A stretch of 23,997 nt of DNA. It comes from Verrucomicrobiia bacterium (GTDB taxonomy: Bacteria > Verrucomicrobiota > Verrucomicrobiia > Verrucomicrobiales > Akkermansiaceae). The DNA is taken from contig CANHKJ010000012.1 in NCBI GenBank assembly GCA_947460915.1, forward strand, positions 1 to 23,997, in the 5' to 3' direction. The notes under the pieces were generated by a model. It was not told the origin of the DNA. It made no database searches and saw nothing but the letters and a program-made list of their open reading frames with translations. This document shows, piece by piece, positions 7,462 through 17,514 of this stretch (the first letter of the stretch is position 1; the number at the start of each line of letters is the position of its first letter). Made by a program: the position numbers and the translations under genes.

Positions 7462-7490
7462 GCTTCGACCCTCTCGCGAAGATCGAAGCC
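7462..7490. repeat. Palindromic element in the tRNA-Gly / secreted protein gap
   Basis: GGCTTCGA (7462-7469) and TCGAAGCC (7483-7490) form a perfect 8-bp stem around a 13-base loop that holds the palindrome TCGCGA. No T-tract follows on either strand, so a simple terminator is unlikely. It resembles REP-type intergenic palindromes. The rest of the 251-bp gap (7310-7560) is AT-rich, with a small TCGTTT/AAACGA hairpin near 7532-7546 and no gene I can support. Confidence 0.5.
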
Positions 7491-7560
7491 ACTGCTTCAT
7501 GAGTGTTTTCATCACGAAGTTGCATTTATCTCGTTTTTTGAAACGAAACAAGCTGCGGGC

Positions 7561-8100
7561 TCAGTCTGGGCGATCGTTATTGGTCGCAGGATTCGCGATC
7601 ACAACGGGCGGTTGATACGGAAAAATCCAAGGCACATAGGCTGAACCTGGATTCTGTCCCGCAGCAGGGCCAACATTCACAGCTTGACCATTTGTCGGGA
7701 AATCCAAGGGATGTCCCGATTCATCGGTAGCTGGTTTGGGATCAAGCTTAGCAAGAGCTTCTTGAACCGCTTTCAACGCGTCGGGGGCAACAGCAACAGC
7801 ACATTTCTCAATGAGACCCATGTTTTCTGGCGAGGCTATTGATGCTACTTCGACGATGTCAGCGACCTTTTTCGGATCCGCCTCGATGCTACGGATTGCC
7901 ATTTTGACAATCTCGCAAGAACAAGACGGATGAAGCTTGATCGCTTTTTCTACTATAGTCAGCACGTCCGATGGACGCGCTTTGACTTCGGACTCAATCG
8001 ATGCGGCAACATTGGAGCAATCGACCGAGGGTTTCTCAGCAGCGCAAGCGGCACCACTGAACAACAATGCAAGCACAAGGTGCTTAATATTTTTTTTCAT
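7561..8100 (-). CDS. Small secreted helical-repeat protein, paralogue of 6587-7156
   Basis: This is a 179-residue protein with no recognised domain. The start is placed at ATG 8100 because it gives a proper signal peptide (MKKNIKHLVLALLFSGAACA-A). The frame stays open further upstream to 8199, but there it translates a heptamer repeat into Pro-rich sequence. The mature region has about five helical units of 16-18 residues (for example RPSDVLTIVEKAIKLH, ADPKKVADIVEVASIA) with three Cys near the middle. PLDFP and a Gly/Pro linker follow, then the end motif QPPVVIANPATNNDRP shared with 6587-7156. A run of eight A's follows the start codon and a (AACCCCC)6 array precedes it, so both sides of the start are prone to slippage. 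No Shine-Dalgarno sequence exists. Function is unknown. Confidence 0.75.
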   Translation of the reverse strand: MKKNIKHLVLALLFSGAACAAEKPSVDCSNVAASIESEVKARPSDVLTIVEKAIKLHPSCSCEIVKMAIRSIEADPKKVADIVEVASIASPENMGLIEKCAVAVAPDALKAVQEALAKLDPKPATDESGHPLDFPTNGQAVNVGPAAGQNPGSAYVPWIFPYQPPVVIANPATNNDRPD

Positions 8101-8104
8101 TTTT

Positions 8105-8161
8105 GGGGGTTGGGGGTTGGGGGTTGGGGGTTGGGGGTTGGGGGTCGGAGGTTGGTGGGGG
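8105..8161. repeat. Heptamer array (GGGGGTT)6 in the leader of the secreted protein gene
   Basis: Six G5 tracts separated by TT run from 8105 to 8144 without error, followed by degenerate units to 8161. The plus strand can in principle form G-quadruplexes. The mRNA of the gene at 7561-8100 would carry the C-rich complement, ending only four bases before its ATG. A 7-bp unit is not a multiple of three, so gain or loss of one copy shifts spacing and any upstream frame. Confidence 0.95.
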
Positions 8162-8259
8162 TGGCTCTCCCGAGGCGAACAATTGATCGCTCGCTTCAAG
8201 GAGATATTTAGGTCTTACGTTATCAGCCCTCTAATATCAAGAGAAAAATTAGCATTCGG

Positions 8260-8282
8260 TAAAAAGAATCATTTTCTGATTC
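8260..8282 (-). terminator. Probable intrinsic terminator after the NIF3-family gene
   Basis: On the minus strand GAATCA (8282 to 8277) pairs with TGATTC (8271 to 8266) around GAAAA and is followed by TTTTTACC. It lies 8 bases past the stop codon of the NIF3-family gene. The stem is short and AT-rich, but the position and T-run fit the end of the alaS-NIF3 unit. Confidence 0.55.
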
Positions 8283-8289
8283 CGTGAAA

Positions 8290-9036
8290 TCACAAACCTG
8301 TCGGATGATCGATGAAGAAATCTTCAATCGAAAACTGTGTAGCCAATTCTCGAGCCAAACGTCGCACTCCGAAGGTTTCGGTAGCGTAGTGACCGGCGTA
8401 GAAAAGATTTACACCCATTTCCTCGGCCATCGGATAGCTCCAGTGTGGGCCTTCGCCCGTGATGAAGGCATCAAGACCTGCGGCAGCGGCGATTTCACTG
8501 CCTGCACCACCCGTGCACAGTCCGATCTTGCGAATCTGTGATGGTCCGCCGGGGCAGAGGTGGACTTTCGCCCCGACTGCTTTCTCTAAAGTGGTGAGCA
8601 ATGCCTCGCGCGACAGATCAACCTCACCCAACAGACCCACGGGCATGCCTTTGTAGGGCAAAAATGTTCCCGTCACCTGCATGCCGATCGCCTGAGCCAG
8701 TAGGGCGTTGTTGCCCCACTGCGGATGGACATCGAGCGGCAAGTGCGCGCTGTAGATCGCGAGATCGGCGTCGAGCGCGCATTTGATTTTCTCGTAAAAT
8801 GCTCCAGTAAGTGGTTGGGCGCCCTGCCAAAAAAGGCCGTGATGCACGATTAACAAGTCCGCACCAGCCGCGATGGCTTTTTTGACCACGGGCAGCGAGG
8901 CATCGACAGCAGCAGCCACTTTGGTGACCTTGCCGCTATTTTGCACCTGCAAGCCATTCACCGCACCAGAATAGTCGGGCAACTCGGCGACGCGAAGCTC
9001 GCGTTGAAGAAACTCAACTATGGCTGTCAGGCTCAT
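8290..9036 (-). CDS. NIF3/YbgI-family dinuclear-metal protein (DUF34)
   Basis: This is a 248-residue protein from ATG 9036; a TTG five codons upstream is possible but would overlap alaS. All metal ligands known from E. coli YbgI are in place: H65 and H66 (LLIVHHGLFW), D102 (LPLDVH), and H216 and E220 (YAGHYATE). Family knowledge: YbgI forms a hexameric ring with two metals per active site. Its biochemical role is still unsettled (often labelled GTP cyclohydrolase 1 type 2), so only 'metal-dependent protein' is claimed. The gene begins 7 bases after the alaS stop, so the two are probably cotranscribed and translationally coupled. A hairpin with a T-run follows. Confidence 0.9.
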   Translation of the reverse strand: MSLTAIVEFLQRELRVAELPDYSGAVNGLQVQNSGKVTKVAAAVDASLPVVKKAIAAGADLLIVHHGLFWQGAQPLTGAFYEKIKCALDADLAIYSAHLPLDVHPQWGNNALLAQAIGMQVTGTFLPYKGMPVGLLGEVDLSREALLTTLEKAVGAKVHLCPGGPSQIRKIGLCTGGAGSEIAAAAGLDAFITGEGPHWSYPMAEEMGVNLFYAGHYATETFGVRRLARELATQFSIEDFFIDHPTGL

Positions 9037-9043
9037 AAAAACA

Positions 9044-11767
<2,724 letters not shown>

Positions 11768-11924
11768 AGATGCGGCACGCAAAGAATCATGAATTTGCTG
11801 AATTGGCAAGGGAGTTCCGCGGCAGGAGATACCGTGACGCCAGCATCCTGCTGCCCAGCCCCAGCAAAGAAAAATTCAACTCGCTACTTCCCTGCCCTCT
11901 GCCTAACCAAAAGAGCGGGGAGCC

Positions 11925-13739
11925 TCAGAGCTTCTGCTTCAAGGCATCGAGACTCTTCACGCGCTCTTTCCCAGGCATGCACCAGAGGTTTTTCGCTTGA
12001 TCGAGATGTTTTTCGTAAATGTCACGCGGCAGGCAATTGTGCACCCGGCAAAGCGCGGCACTGCGCCCCACACAGACGCCCATCATGCCAATGGTTTTCA
12101 TCACGCGAATGGTGCCGAGAGCATCGCGATCCACACTGATGTTGCGACCAGCCATGAAAAGATTGGGCACATTGCGCGAATAGAAGCAGCGATACGGAAT
12201 CGGATAGCCGACGCGTTTATCCACGGCATGACGGTGAATCGCTTTGGAGATGAAAGGATGCTCCGGATTGCCCTGAACGTATCGTTTCTCCGGTATATGC
12301 AAATCGATTGACCAAGTGGTCAGCACGCAGCCATCAGGAAACAACGTTTTCTTTGACTCGATGTCTTCGCCTTTGAGAATCACATCGCCGAGGAGTTGTT
12401 GCGTCTCGCGTGTCCCGCCAATGTAGGCCAACCAGCTCAACTCGGCATTGGCATGTTTTTGCGGATCGCGTGCGGCATGCGCGCCATCATTTTTCATCGA
12501 GCTAAACGCACTGTAGGCGGCGACCAAATTCCAATCGCGTGTGACCTCGAGTTCCTCGATCGGGTGACGATCATAGCCACTTTCCCAAAACCATTCGGCA
12601 TGGCCACGGCGCGGATAAGGGAAATCTTTTTCGGTGAGCGGCAGCATCCATGGTTGACGCGGAAATGCAGTCGGCTGCGCCGCATTTGCCCACATCCACA
12701 TGTTGCTCATGCCCATGCGACCTTTTTCTTCCATCGTCCGATCCGCATTGGCCCATTGACCGATGAAACCGTGACCAGTGCAGTCCGCAAACAAATGTCC
12801 ACGGATTTTTATGCACTTACCGCTGGTGATTTCCAACGCTGAGATCGATGTGATGGCACCCGACTTCGCTTGCTCGAGTCCATAGGCATGGTGACCGAGA
12901 AAAAGCGTAATGTTTTTCTCCGCACGCACGATTTGATCTTTTTTCGCATCGCCAAATTGCTCTGCGGGCGCTGGCGAGGCCTTCGCATCGTCCTCGATTT
13001 CCTTAACGATATCCGCCAATCCATATTCACTCGGAGGCGTATCACCCATCGCCCATACACGCACTTCGGAGGAACCATTGCCTCCAAGCACTTCACGATT
13101 CTGAATCAAAGCTACTTTGGCACCAAGCCGCGCCGCAGAAATCGCCGCACCCATGCCACCGTAGCCACCGCCCACGACTACCAGATCGAATTCCCCCGCG
13201 TCCGTCACAGGTCCCGCAGCGCCCACGAAATCCCATTTCAATCGATCGACCATCATGCATGCTTCGGGCGGCTTCGCCCCCGCCTCGCTGCTGAGAAAAA
13301 TCGCATCCACCCGCGCATTGAACCCGCTCAAATCCTGCAAGGCCAATTTCGCGCTACCAGCCTCCAATTTGACCGAACCAGCACTTTCCCATGACCACTT
13401 CGGCGCTCCCATACCCATGGATTTCTTCAGCGCAGCCCCATTGATCGCAAGAGTAAAGGACCCAGCGCCCTCGGCTCGTCCCAAGCGTTCACTCCAATCG
13501 ATCGTCCTCACCCATACCTGATACTCCCCTGCGGCCTTGATCGCTACCGATGTCTCCGCAGCCGCCACAGGTTTGCCCATGCCGTGCGCATTGAGATAAG
13601 GCGACCCCATCGTCTCGATGAACTGCGTATCCAGCATCCATCCGCCCCTTTGCGAAAACTGCTCAGCTTCTACGAGAATCGTGTCAGCCCAAGCTATCGC
13701 CGTCAAACTCCCTGCTATCAATGTAGTAATGGTACGCAT
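11925..13739 (-). CDS. Secreted FAD-dependent oxidoreductase with N-terminal beta-sandwich domain
   Basis: This is a 604-residue protein from ATG 13739; a GTG three codons upstream is possible. The signal peptide is 1-18 (MRTITTLIAGSLTAIAWA). Residues about 20-155 form a beta-rich domain (ILVEAEQFSQRGGW, GEYQVWVRTIDWS, GSFTLAINGAAL) of the carbohydrate-binding or golvesin type. Residues about 184-600 form an FAD_oxidored (PF12831-type) domain: dinucleotide fold VVVGGGYGGMGAAISAARLGAKVALI, LGGNGSSEVRVW, and the C-terminal FAD-contact region PNLFMAGRNISVDRDALGTIRVMKT. Family knowledge: such secreted proteins are common in Planctomycetes and Verrucomicrobia, and most have no tested substrate. 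A role in oxidising sugars or polysaccharide is inference from the fold and the nearby glycoside hydrolase. It is divergent from the STAS gene. Confidence 0.85.
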   Translation of the reverse strand: MRTITTLIAGSLTAIAWADTILVEAEQFSQRGGWMLDTQFIETMGSPYLNAHGMGKPVAAAETSVAIKAAGEYQVWVRTIDWSERLGRAEGAGSFTLAINGAALKKSMGMGAPKWSWESAGSVKLEAGSAKLALQDLSGFNARVDAIFLSSEAGAKPPEACMMVDRLKWDFVGAAGPVTDAGEFDLVVVGGGYGGMGAAISAARLGAKVALIQNREVLGGNGSSEVRVWAMGDTPPSEYGLADIVKEIEDDAKASPAPAEQFGDAKKDQIVRAEKNITLFLGHHAYGLEQAKSGAITSISALEITSGKCIKIRGHLFADCTGHGFIGQWANADRTMEEKGRMGMSNMWMWANAAQPTAFPRQPWMLPLTEKDFPYPRRGHAEWFWESGYDRHPIEELEVTRDWNLVAAYSAFSSMKNDGAHAARDPQKHANAELSWLAYIGGTRETQQLLGDVILKGEDIESKKTLFPDGCVLTTWSIDLHIPEKRYVQGNPEHPFISKAIHRHAVDKRVGYPIPYRCFYSRNVPNLFMAGRNISVDRDALGTIRVMKTIGMMGVCVGRSAALCRVHNCLPRDIYEKHLDQAKNLWCMPGKERVKSLDALKQKL

Positions 13740-13891
13740 AAATTTCACTCATTAACGCCCCCAAGGAACAAAATCTTACGACATTTCGAAGAGAATCGAC
13801 TCCCCTCAAAAATCATGCACTTTCCAGCGTTGACCAAAAGCAATTTAGCGCTACCTTCACCTGCCACAGCAAAAAACCTGCTCTAACACAA
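13740..13891. promoter_or_regulatory. Divergent intergenic region, promoters for both sides expected
   Basis: This 152-bp gap separates the oxidoreductase start (minus) from the STAS start (plus). On the plus strand TTGACC (13830-13835) is a good -35, but the -10 at the right distance (TACCTT) is poor. On the minus strand no convincing pair was found. No operator-like palindrome stands out. Confidence 0.3.
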
Positions 13892-14413
13892 GTGACACCA
13901 GACAGCGATATCGATTGGGCCAAATTTGAAGACTTTTCCTGGATTCGTTGCAGCGGAAAAGGCAACTTCCTGACCAGTCCCCACGTCAAAGCCTGTGCCG
14001 AGCACTGCCTCGCCCATGGCGCACGCTGCATCGTCGTCGATCTCAGCGCCTGCTCAGGCATGGATTCCACCTTCATGGGCATGCTCGCGGGCCTCGCCAT
14101 GCGCCTCACCAAGCAAACCGGCGGCGGCCGATTGGAAATTGCTGACTCGGGCGAAAAAAATCTCGCCTCCCTCGAAGATCTCGGTCTCGACGCCTTCATG
14201 GAGATCAATCCCAGCGGAGCACTCTGGAACTCCTGCAAAGACGAAATCCGCAGCAAGCTTGATCCTTGGGCAAAAGAGCCCACTTCCCTGCACGATCGCG
14301 GAAAGCTCGTGCTCGAGGCTCACAAGACCCTCTCGGCTACCAGTGCAGAGAACGCGAAAAAATTCGAAAACGTTGTCAATTTGCTGGAAAAAGAAATCAA
14401 ACCCGATGTATGA
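13892..14413 (+). CDS. STAS-domain anti-sigma-factor antagonist with C-terminal helical extension
   Basis: This is a 173-residue protein. The STAS fold spans about 10-115 with the phosphorylation loop CSGMDSTFMG. S59 matches the serine phosphorylated in SpoIIAA and RsbV. Residues about 130-170 add a helical tail. Family knowledge: the dephosphorylated form binds an anti-sigma (HATPase) kinase and frees its target; SpoIIE/RsbU phosphatases restore that form. Just such a phosphatase is encoded 45 bp downstream, so the pair probably works together. No kinase or sigma factor is in the window. The start is GTG at 13892, the only start-like codon found in the open frame, without a Shine-Dalgarno sequence, so the N-terminus is uncertain by a few residues. 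Confidence 0.88.
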   Translation: MTPDSDIDWAKFEDFSWIRCSGKGNFLTSPHVKACAEHCLAHGARCIVVDLSACSGMDSTFMGMLAGLAMRLTKQTGGGRLEIADSGEKNLASLEDLGLDAFMEINPSGALWNSCKDEIRSKLDPWAKEPTSLHDRGKLVLEAHKTLSATSAENAKKFENVVNLLEKEIKPDV

Positions 14414-14458
14414 TGGCGACGTCCTTTGCCACACATGCCGCTCTGTGCGACATCATGC

Positions 14459-15898
14459 ATGCTTGTTGAATATTACATCCTCATCGGTCTCTCCGTTCTC
14501 GCCCTCATGATCTGGGCTTGGGGGGCGCGCTATCGCAAAAACGCCAAACGACTGGAGCGAGAAAAAAAAGAAATCGTTGGCGAGGAAGAACGCATGTTCG
14601 ATTTCCTCCACGAACTCGGTGAAGCCATCGAAAAAGACAGCTCACAGCTTCGTGTCAATCGCATGATCGTCGATGGCGTCGTCTCAGTCGTCAACGCCAC
14701 TGGAGGCGCTATCTATTTCAGCAACGAGACCCGCCAAAACTTAGTACCCAAGTACATCAGTGACAAGTGCCCGCAACTCATCGGTGTGCCATTGGAGGTG
14801 AAACGCCGCGCGCAAAAAGACCAGCGCGTCATGGACAGCCATGTGCGCCTCTCCACCCAGAGCAGCGATGAAGGCATCCTCGGCCACTGCCTCACCGTCG
14901 GCAAAGCCGTTCACGTCAGCGACATCAAAACGCACGAATCCCTGCGCGATGCTTTTGTCGTTTACGACGATAATGTTTCCGCCATGGTCGCACCACTCCG
15001 CCACGCTGGCAAAGACCTCGGTGTGCTCGCCGTAGCCAAACCCCACAGCGACGGATTTTTCAACGAGCATGATTTCTCCGTATTTCGCTCGGTAGCAGAA
15101 CAATCCTCCTTCGCCCTCGGCAACTCCCTCATCCACCTCGAAGCAAGCGAAAAACGTAGCCTAGAAAACGAACTGCGCACCGCACGGGAAGTGCAGCGCA
15201 TCCTCCTTCCCGACTGCGATCCCAAAGTAGCAGGCTATCGTATTTCCGGTACCAATACTCCGGCACGCATCATCAGCGGCGACTACTATGACTTCATCGA
15301 CCTCGGCCAGAATCGCTGGGGACTCGTCATCGCCGATGTCTCGGGCAAAGGCGTCGCAGCAGGTCTGCTCATGGCCATGTGCCGTAGTGTCCTGCGTTGT
15401 CTCGCCCATAACGAATCATCACCCGCAGCCGTACTCGGCAAGCTTAACCGCCAGCTCTTTCCCGACATCCGCGAGGACATGTTCATCAGCATGGCTTATC
15501 TGATTCTTGATGGCGATTCTGGAAAAGCCGTGATGGCGCGCGCCGGTCACGACCCCGCCTTCTGGTTCCACAAAGCCACGGGCGAAATCACCCAGATCAA
15601 ACCACCTGGCCTCGTCGTCGGCATTGATGAAGGTGATGTCTTCGAGCGCGTCACCAAAGACTACGAATTCACCATCGAGCCCGGCGATTGCCTCTTGCTC
15701 CACACCGATGGCGTCAAAGAAGCACTCAATCAGGAAGAAGACGAATTCGGCATCGAGCGCATGAAGGAAAACTTCGCCAACAATTCTGCCAAAGGTGCCG
15801 AATCTGTCCTAACAGAAATGCTGCGCACCTTGAAAGACTTCACCGGTGAGGGACCACAGATGGACGACATCACCTTGGTAGCCATCGAAAAACGTTAG
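14459..15898 (+). CDS. Membrane-anchored GAF + SpoIIE/RsbU-type PP2C phosphatase
   Basis: This is a 479-residue protein from ATG 14459; in-frame starts at 14435 (ATG) and 14426 (TTG) would add 8-11 residues. One N-terminal transmembrane helix (about 4-20) and a basic coiled-coil stretch (25-60) lead into a GAF sensor domain (about 65-225). A linker helix (ENELRTAREVQRILLP, typical of RsbU-like proteins) leads into the PP2C SpoIIE domain (about 255-477). Metal-binding acidic residues are intact: GDYYD (274-278), ADVSGKG (292-298), HTDG (415-418), DDIT (469-472). Family knowledge: it dephosphorylates a STAS antagonist. The substrate is probably the product of the gene just upstream. The GAF ligand is unknown. 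Its end converges on the GH30 gene, with 21 bases between the stops and no visible terminator. Confidence 0.92.
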   Translation: MLVEYYILIGLSVLALMIWAWGARYRKNAKRLEREKKEIVGEEERMFDFLHELGEAIEKDSSQLRVNRMIVDGVVSVVNATGGAIYFSNETRQNLVPKYISDKCPQLIGVPLEVKRRAQKDQRVMDSHVRLSTQSSDEGILGHCLTVGKAVHVSDIKTHESLRDAFVVYDDNVSAMVAPLRHAGKDLGVLAVAKPHSDGFFNEHDFSVFRSVAEQSSFALGNSLIHLEASEKRSLENELRTAREVQRILLPDCDPKVAGYRISGTNTPARIISGDYYDFIDLGQNRWGLVIADVSGKGVAAGLLMAMCRSVLRCLAHNESSPAAVLGKLNRQLFPDIREDMFISMAYLILDGDSGKAVMARAGHDPAFWFHKATGEITQIKPPGLVVGIDEGDVFERVTKDYEFTIEPGDCLLLHTDGVKEALNQEEDEFGIERMKENFANNSAKGAESVLTEMLRTLKDFTGEGPQMDDITLVAIEKR

Positions 15899-15919
15899 AT
15901 TTTTTCCCTGGTGGGTTTC

Positions 15920-17344
15920 TCAGCGCCGTAGTTCCACCGTCCACAATCCGCGGCCAGGCAAGCTCATGCGAATTACCCCTTGTTGCGCACGGCCTTGCGG
16001 CAGCACAACGATGTCTTCTTTTTCACTGGTGCGCCACTGACGATAAACGGCATTGTCAAACGCTTTGTCGACGCGTATTTCGACATCCACTGCGGAATCC
16101 TGCACTGCTGCTACGTGGACCACCAGCTTCGATCCATCGGGCTTGAGAAACGCACTCGCTTTCACGCCTGGTTGCGAATAGCCACTCGCAGCAGGACCCT
16201 CCACTCGTGAATCCACCACCCGCATCCCCGGCTCTAACGGCGCACACCATTGGCGAAATCCGTGATAGATTTTCGTGTAATGAAAAGCCTGCCCCCAATC
16301 GACATGCAACAGGGCCTCTCCTCCTTGACGCGGCGGATAGCCCCAATCATAGGCATGCCACACATTCACGCCATCATTGAATGCCTCAGTCATATAGAGC
16401 CAATACTCGCTCGCCGAACGAATCAATCCCGGCGAGGGATCATGCGCATTGTAGCTGCACTCACTCTGCCACAATGGACGATCTCCCGCCAACGCGCGCA
16501 AAGTCTTCCAGCGATCACCCCGACGGTCGTAATCGTGACTCGCGATCACATCCACCTCCTCATTAGCCGCCTTCAACAAAGCTGGGACCAACACCTTTCC
16601 GGCATCCACCGCACTCAACGAATTCGGCGCGACCAATTTCGCTTGCGGCACATCGGGAAAACGTTTGTGCATTTCTTTCAAATAGCCTGCGACCTGAGAA
16701 AACAACGCCACATGCCGTTCTGTCGTCAGAAAATAACTCGGCTGCTCATGTGGCCAATCTGGTTCGTTGGCAATGCTGAGATAATCGATCGATTGCTTCT
16801 GCTGATGCATGTGGACCAAAAACGCCCAAATGTATTCGGCAAGTTCTAGCTCCAATCCCTCTTTCAATGTGCCTCGAGCTTCTCCCCCGCCCGCCTCGCT
16901 ACCATTCGTTTTCATCCAACCCGGCGGCGAATACAATACCGCATACAACTTCATCTGCGGAATGCGTTTTTTCGCCGCAGCAGCGATGGCGGCCGGATGC
17001 TTGCAATAATCAAAATCCACCTCACGAAATTCCTGCTTATATGGATCGTCATTGTCGTTCTGCGGCTCGTGATCGTGGCGTATCATCAACTGCAAAAAGT
17101 TCGTCCGCACATCCGTAAACATTGCGTCATAGAGCTGCTCTTGCTCCTTGCTTTTACCATTCACCCCCAAGCTGGTGATGTGGGCTTCATAAAAAATTGC
17201 ACCACAGCCCATGCCTTGAAATTCCTGCCGCTGTGCCTGCGAATCCACAGTCACAACAGTCGGAGCGGCGTCAGTGAAGCCACAAGCTCCACCTGCCGCC
17301 AACAGAGCAACCATTCCCCAACGTATCAAGCCAGCTTTTCTCAT
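15920..17344 (-). CDS. Secreted glycoside hydrolase family 30 enzyme
   Basis: This is a 474-residue protein with an N-terminal signal peptide (MRKAGLIRWGMVALLAAGGA..., cut near DAA-P). It has a clan GH-A barrel with GH30 signatures: EFQGMGCGAIF (41-51), LYSPPGWMKTNG (137-148), acid/base E194 in IANEPDW, nucleophile E295 in LWQSECSY. A C-terminal beta domain (about 385-474, ending GLWTVELRR) is the small side domain usual in GH30. The spacing of the two glutamates fits the family. Family members cleave beta-linked glucosyl, xylosyl (glucuronoxylan) or fucosyl bonds with retention. The subfamily, and so the substrate, cannot be read by eye. It stands alone on the minus strand, divergent from a small secreted protein gene, without recognisable transporter or regulator neighbours. 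Confidence 0.9.
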   Translation of the reverse strand: MRKAGLIRWGMVALLAAGGACGFTDAAPTVVTVDSQAQRQEFQGMGCGAIFYEAHITSLGVNGKSKEQEQLYDAMFTDVRTNFLQLMIRHDHEPQNDNDDPYKQEFREVDFDYCKHPAAIAAAAKKRIPQMKLYAVLYSPPGWMKTNGSEAGGGEARGTLKEGLELELAEYIWAFLVHMHQQKQSIDYLSIANEPDWPHEQPSYFLTTERHVALFSQVAGYLKEMHKRFPDVPQAKLVAPNSLSAVDAGKVLVPALLKAANEEVDVIASHDYDRRGDRWKTLRALAGDRPLWQSECSYNAHDPSPGLIRSASEYWLYMTEAFNDGVNVWHAYDWGYPPRQGGEALLHVDWGQAFHYTKIYHGFRQWCAPLEPGMRVVDSRVEGPAASGYSQPGVKASAFLKPDGSKLVVHVAAVQDSAVDVEIRVDKAFDNAVYRQWRTSEKEDIVVLPQGRAQQGVIRMSLPGRGLWTVELRR

Positions 17345-17514
17345 AAATGCTAATCACTACGCCCAAGCTCCTCGCCGTATTTCACGCCAACTCTGTCATC
17401 TCAAACAAATCTCTTTTCACCAATACGTTAGCTCGATGGATTATCCTCCAATGTCATCATCTCAAATCGGAAGACTGAGTGATAAAGTAGTCAAAAGGAA
17501 TCGTATCAGCTCAA
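17345..17514. promoter_or_regulatory. Divergent intergenic region between GH30 and small secreted protein genes
   Basis: This is a 170-bp AT-leaning gap between divergent starts at 17344 (minus) and 17515 (plus), so it must hold both promoters. A TGATAAAG at 17480-17487 could be a -10 for the plus gene, but no matching -35 is present. I see no palindrome or repeat. Confidence 0.25.

Noticed and set aside
7215..7551. Two minus-strand frames of 78 and 83 codons across the tRNA-Gly and its upstream gap
   Set aside because: One translates the tRNA gene itself (RVRFPPPAPL is a well-known artefact of tRNA sequence); the other covers AT-rich DNA and the palindrome and has no coding features.
8105..8144. 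G-rich heptamers as a telomere or CRISPR-like array
   Set aside because: The repeats are directly adjacent with no spacers and sit between ordinary chromosomal genes; no replicon end is indicated.
8101..8199. 33-codon N-terminal extension of the secreted protein at 7561-8100
   Set aside because: It would translate the heptamer array into a Pro-rich leader and place the signal peptide internally; ATG 8100 is the natural start.
11768..11809. Upstream TTG start for alaS
   Set aside because: Family conservation begins at the ATG at 11767; the extra 14 residues have no counterpart I know of.
11822..11851. GCAGGA/TCCTGC hairpin as a terminator of the oxidoreductase gene
   Set aside because: Short stem with a long loop and no T-tract on the minus strand.
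15926..17344. Lipobox in the GH30 signal peptide (AAGGAC)
   Set aside because: The position three before the Cys is Gly, not Leu/Val/Ile, so a lipoprotein signal is unlikely; ordinary signal peptidase cleavage fits better.
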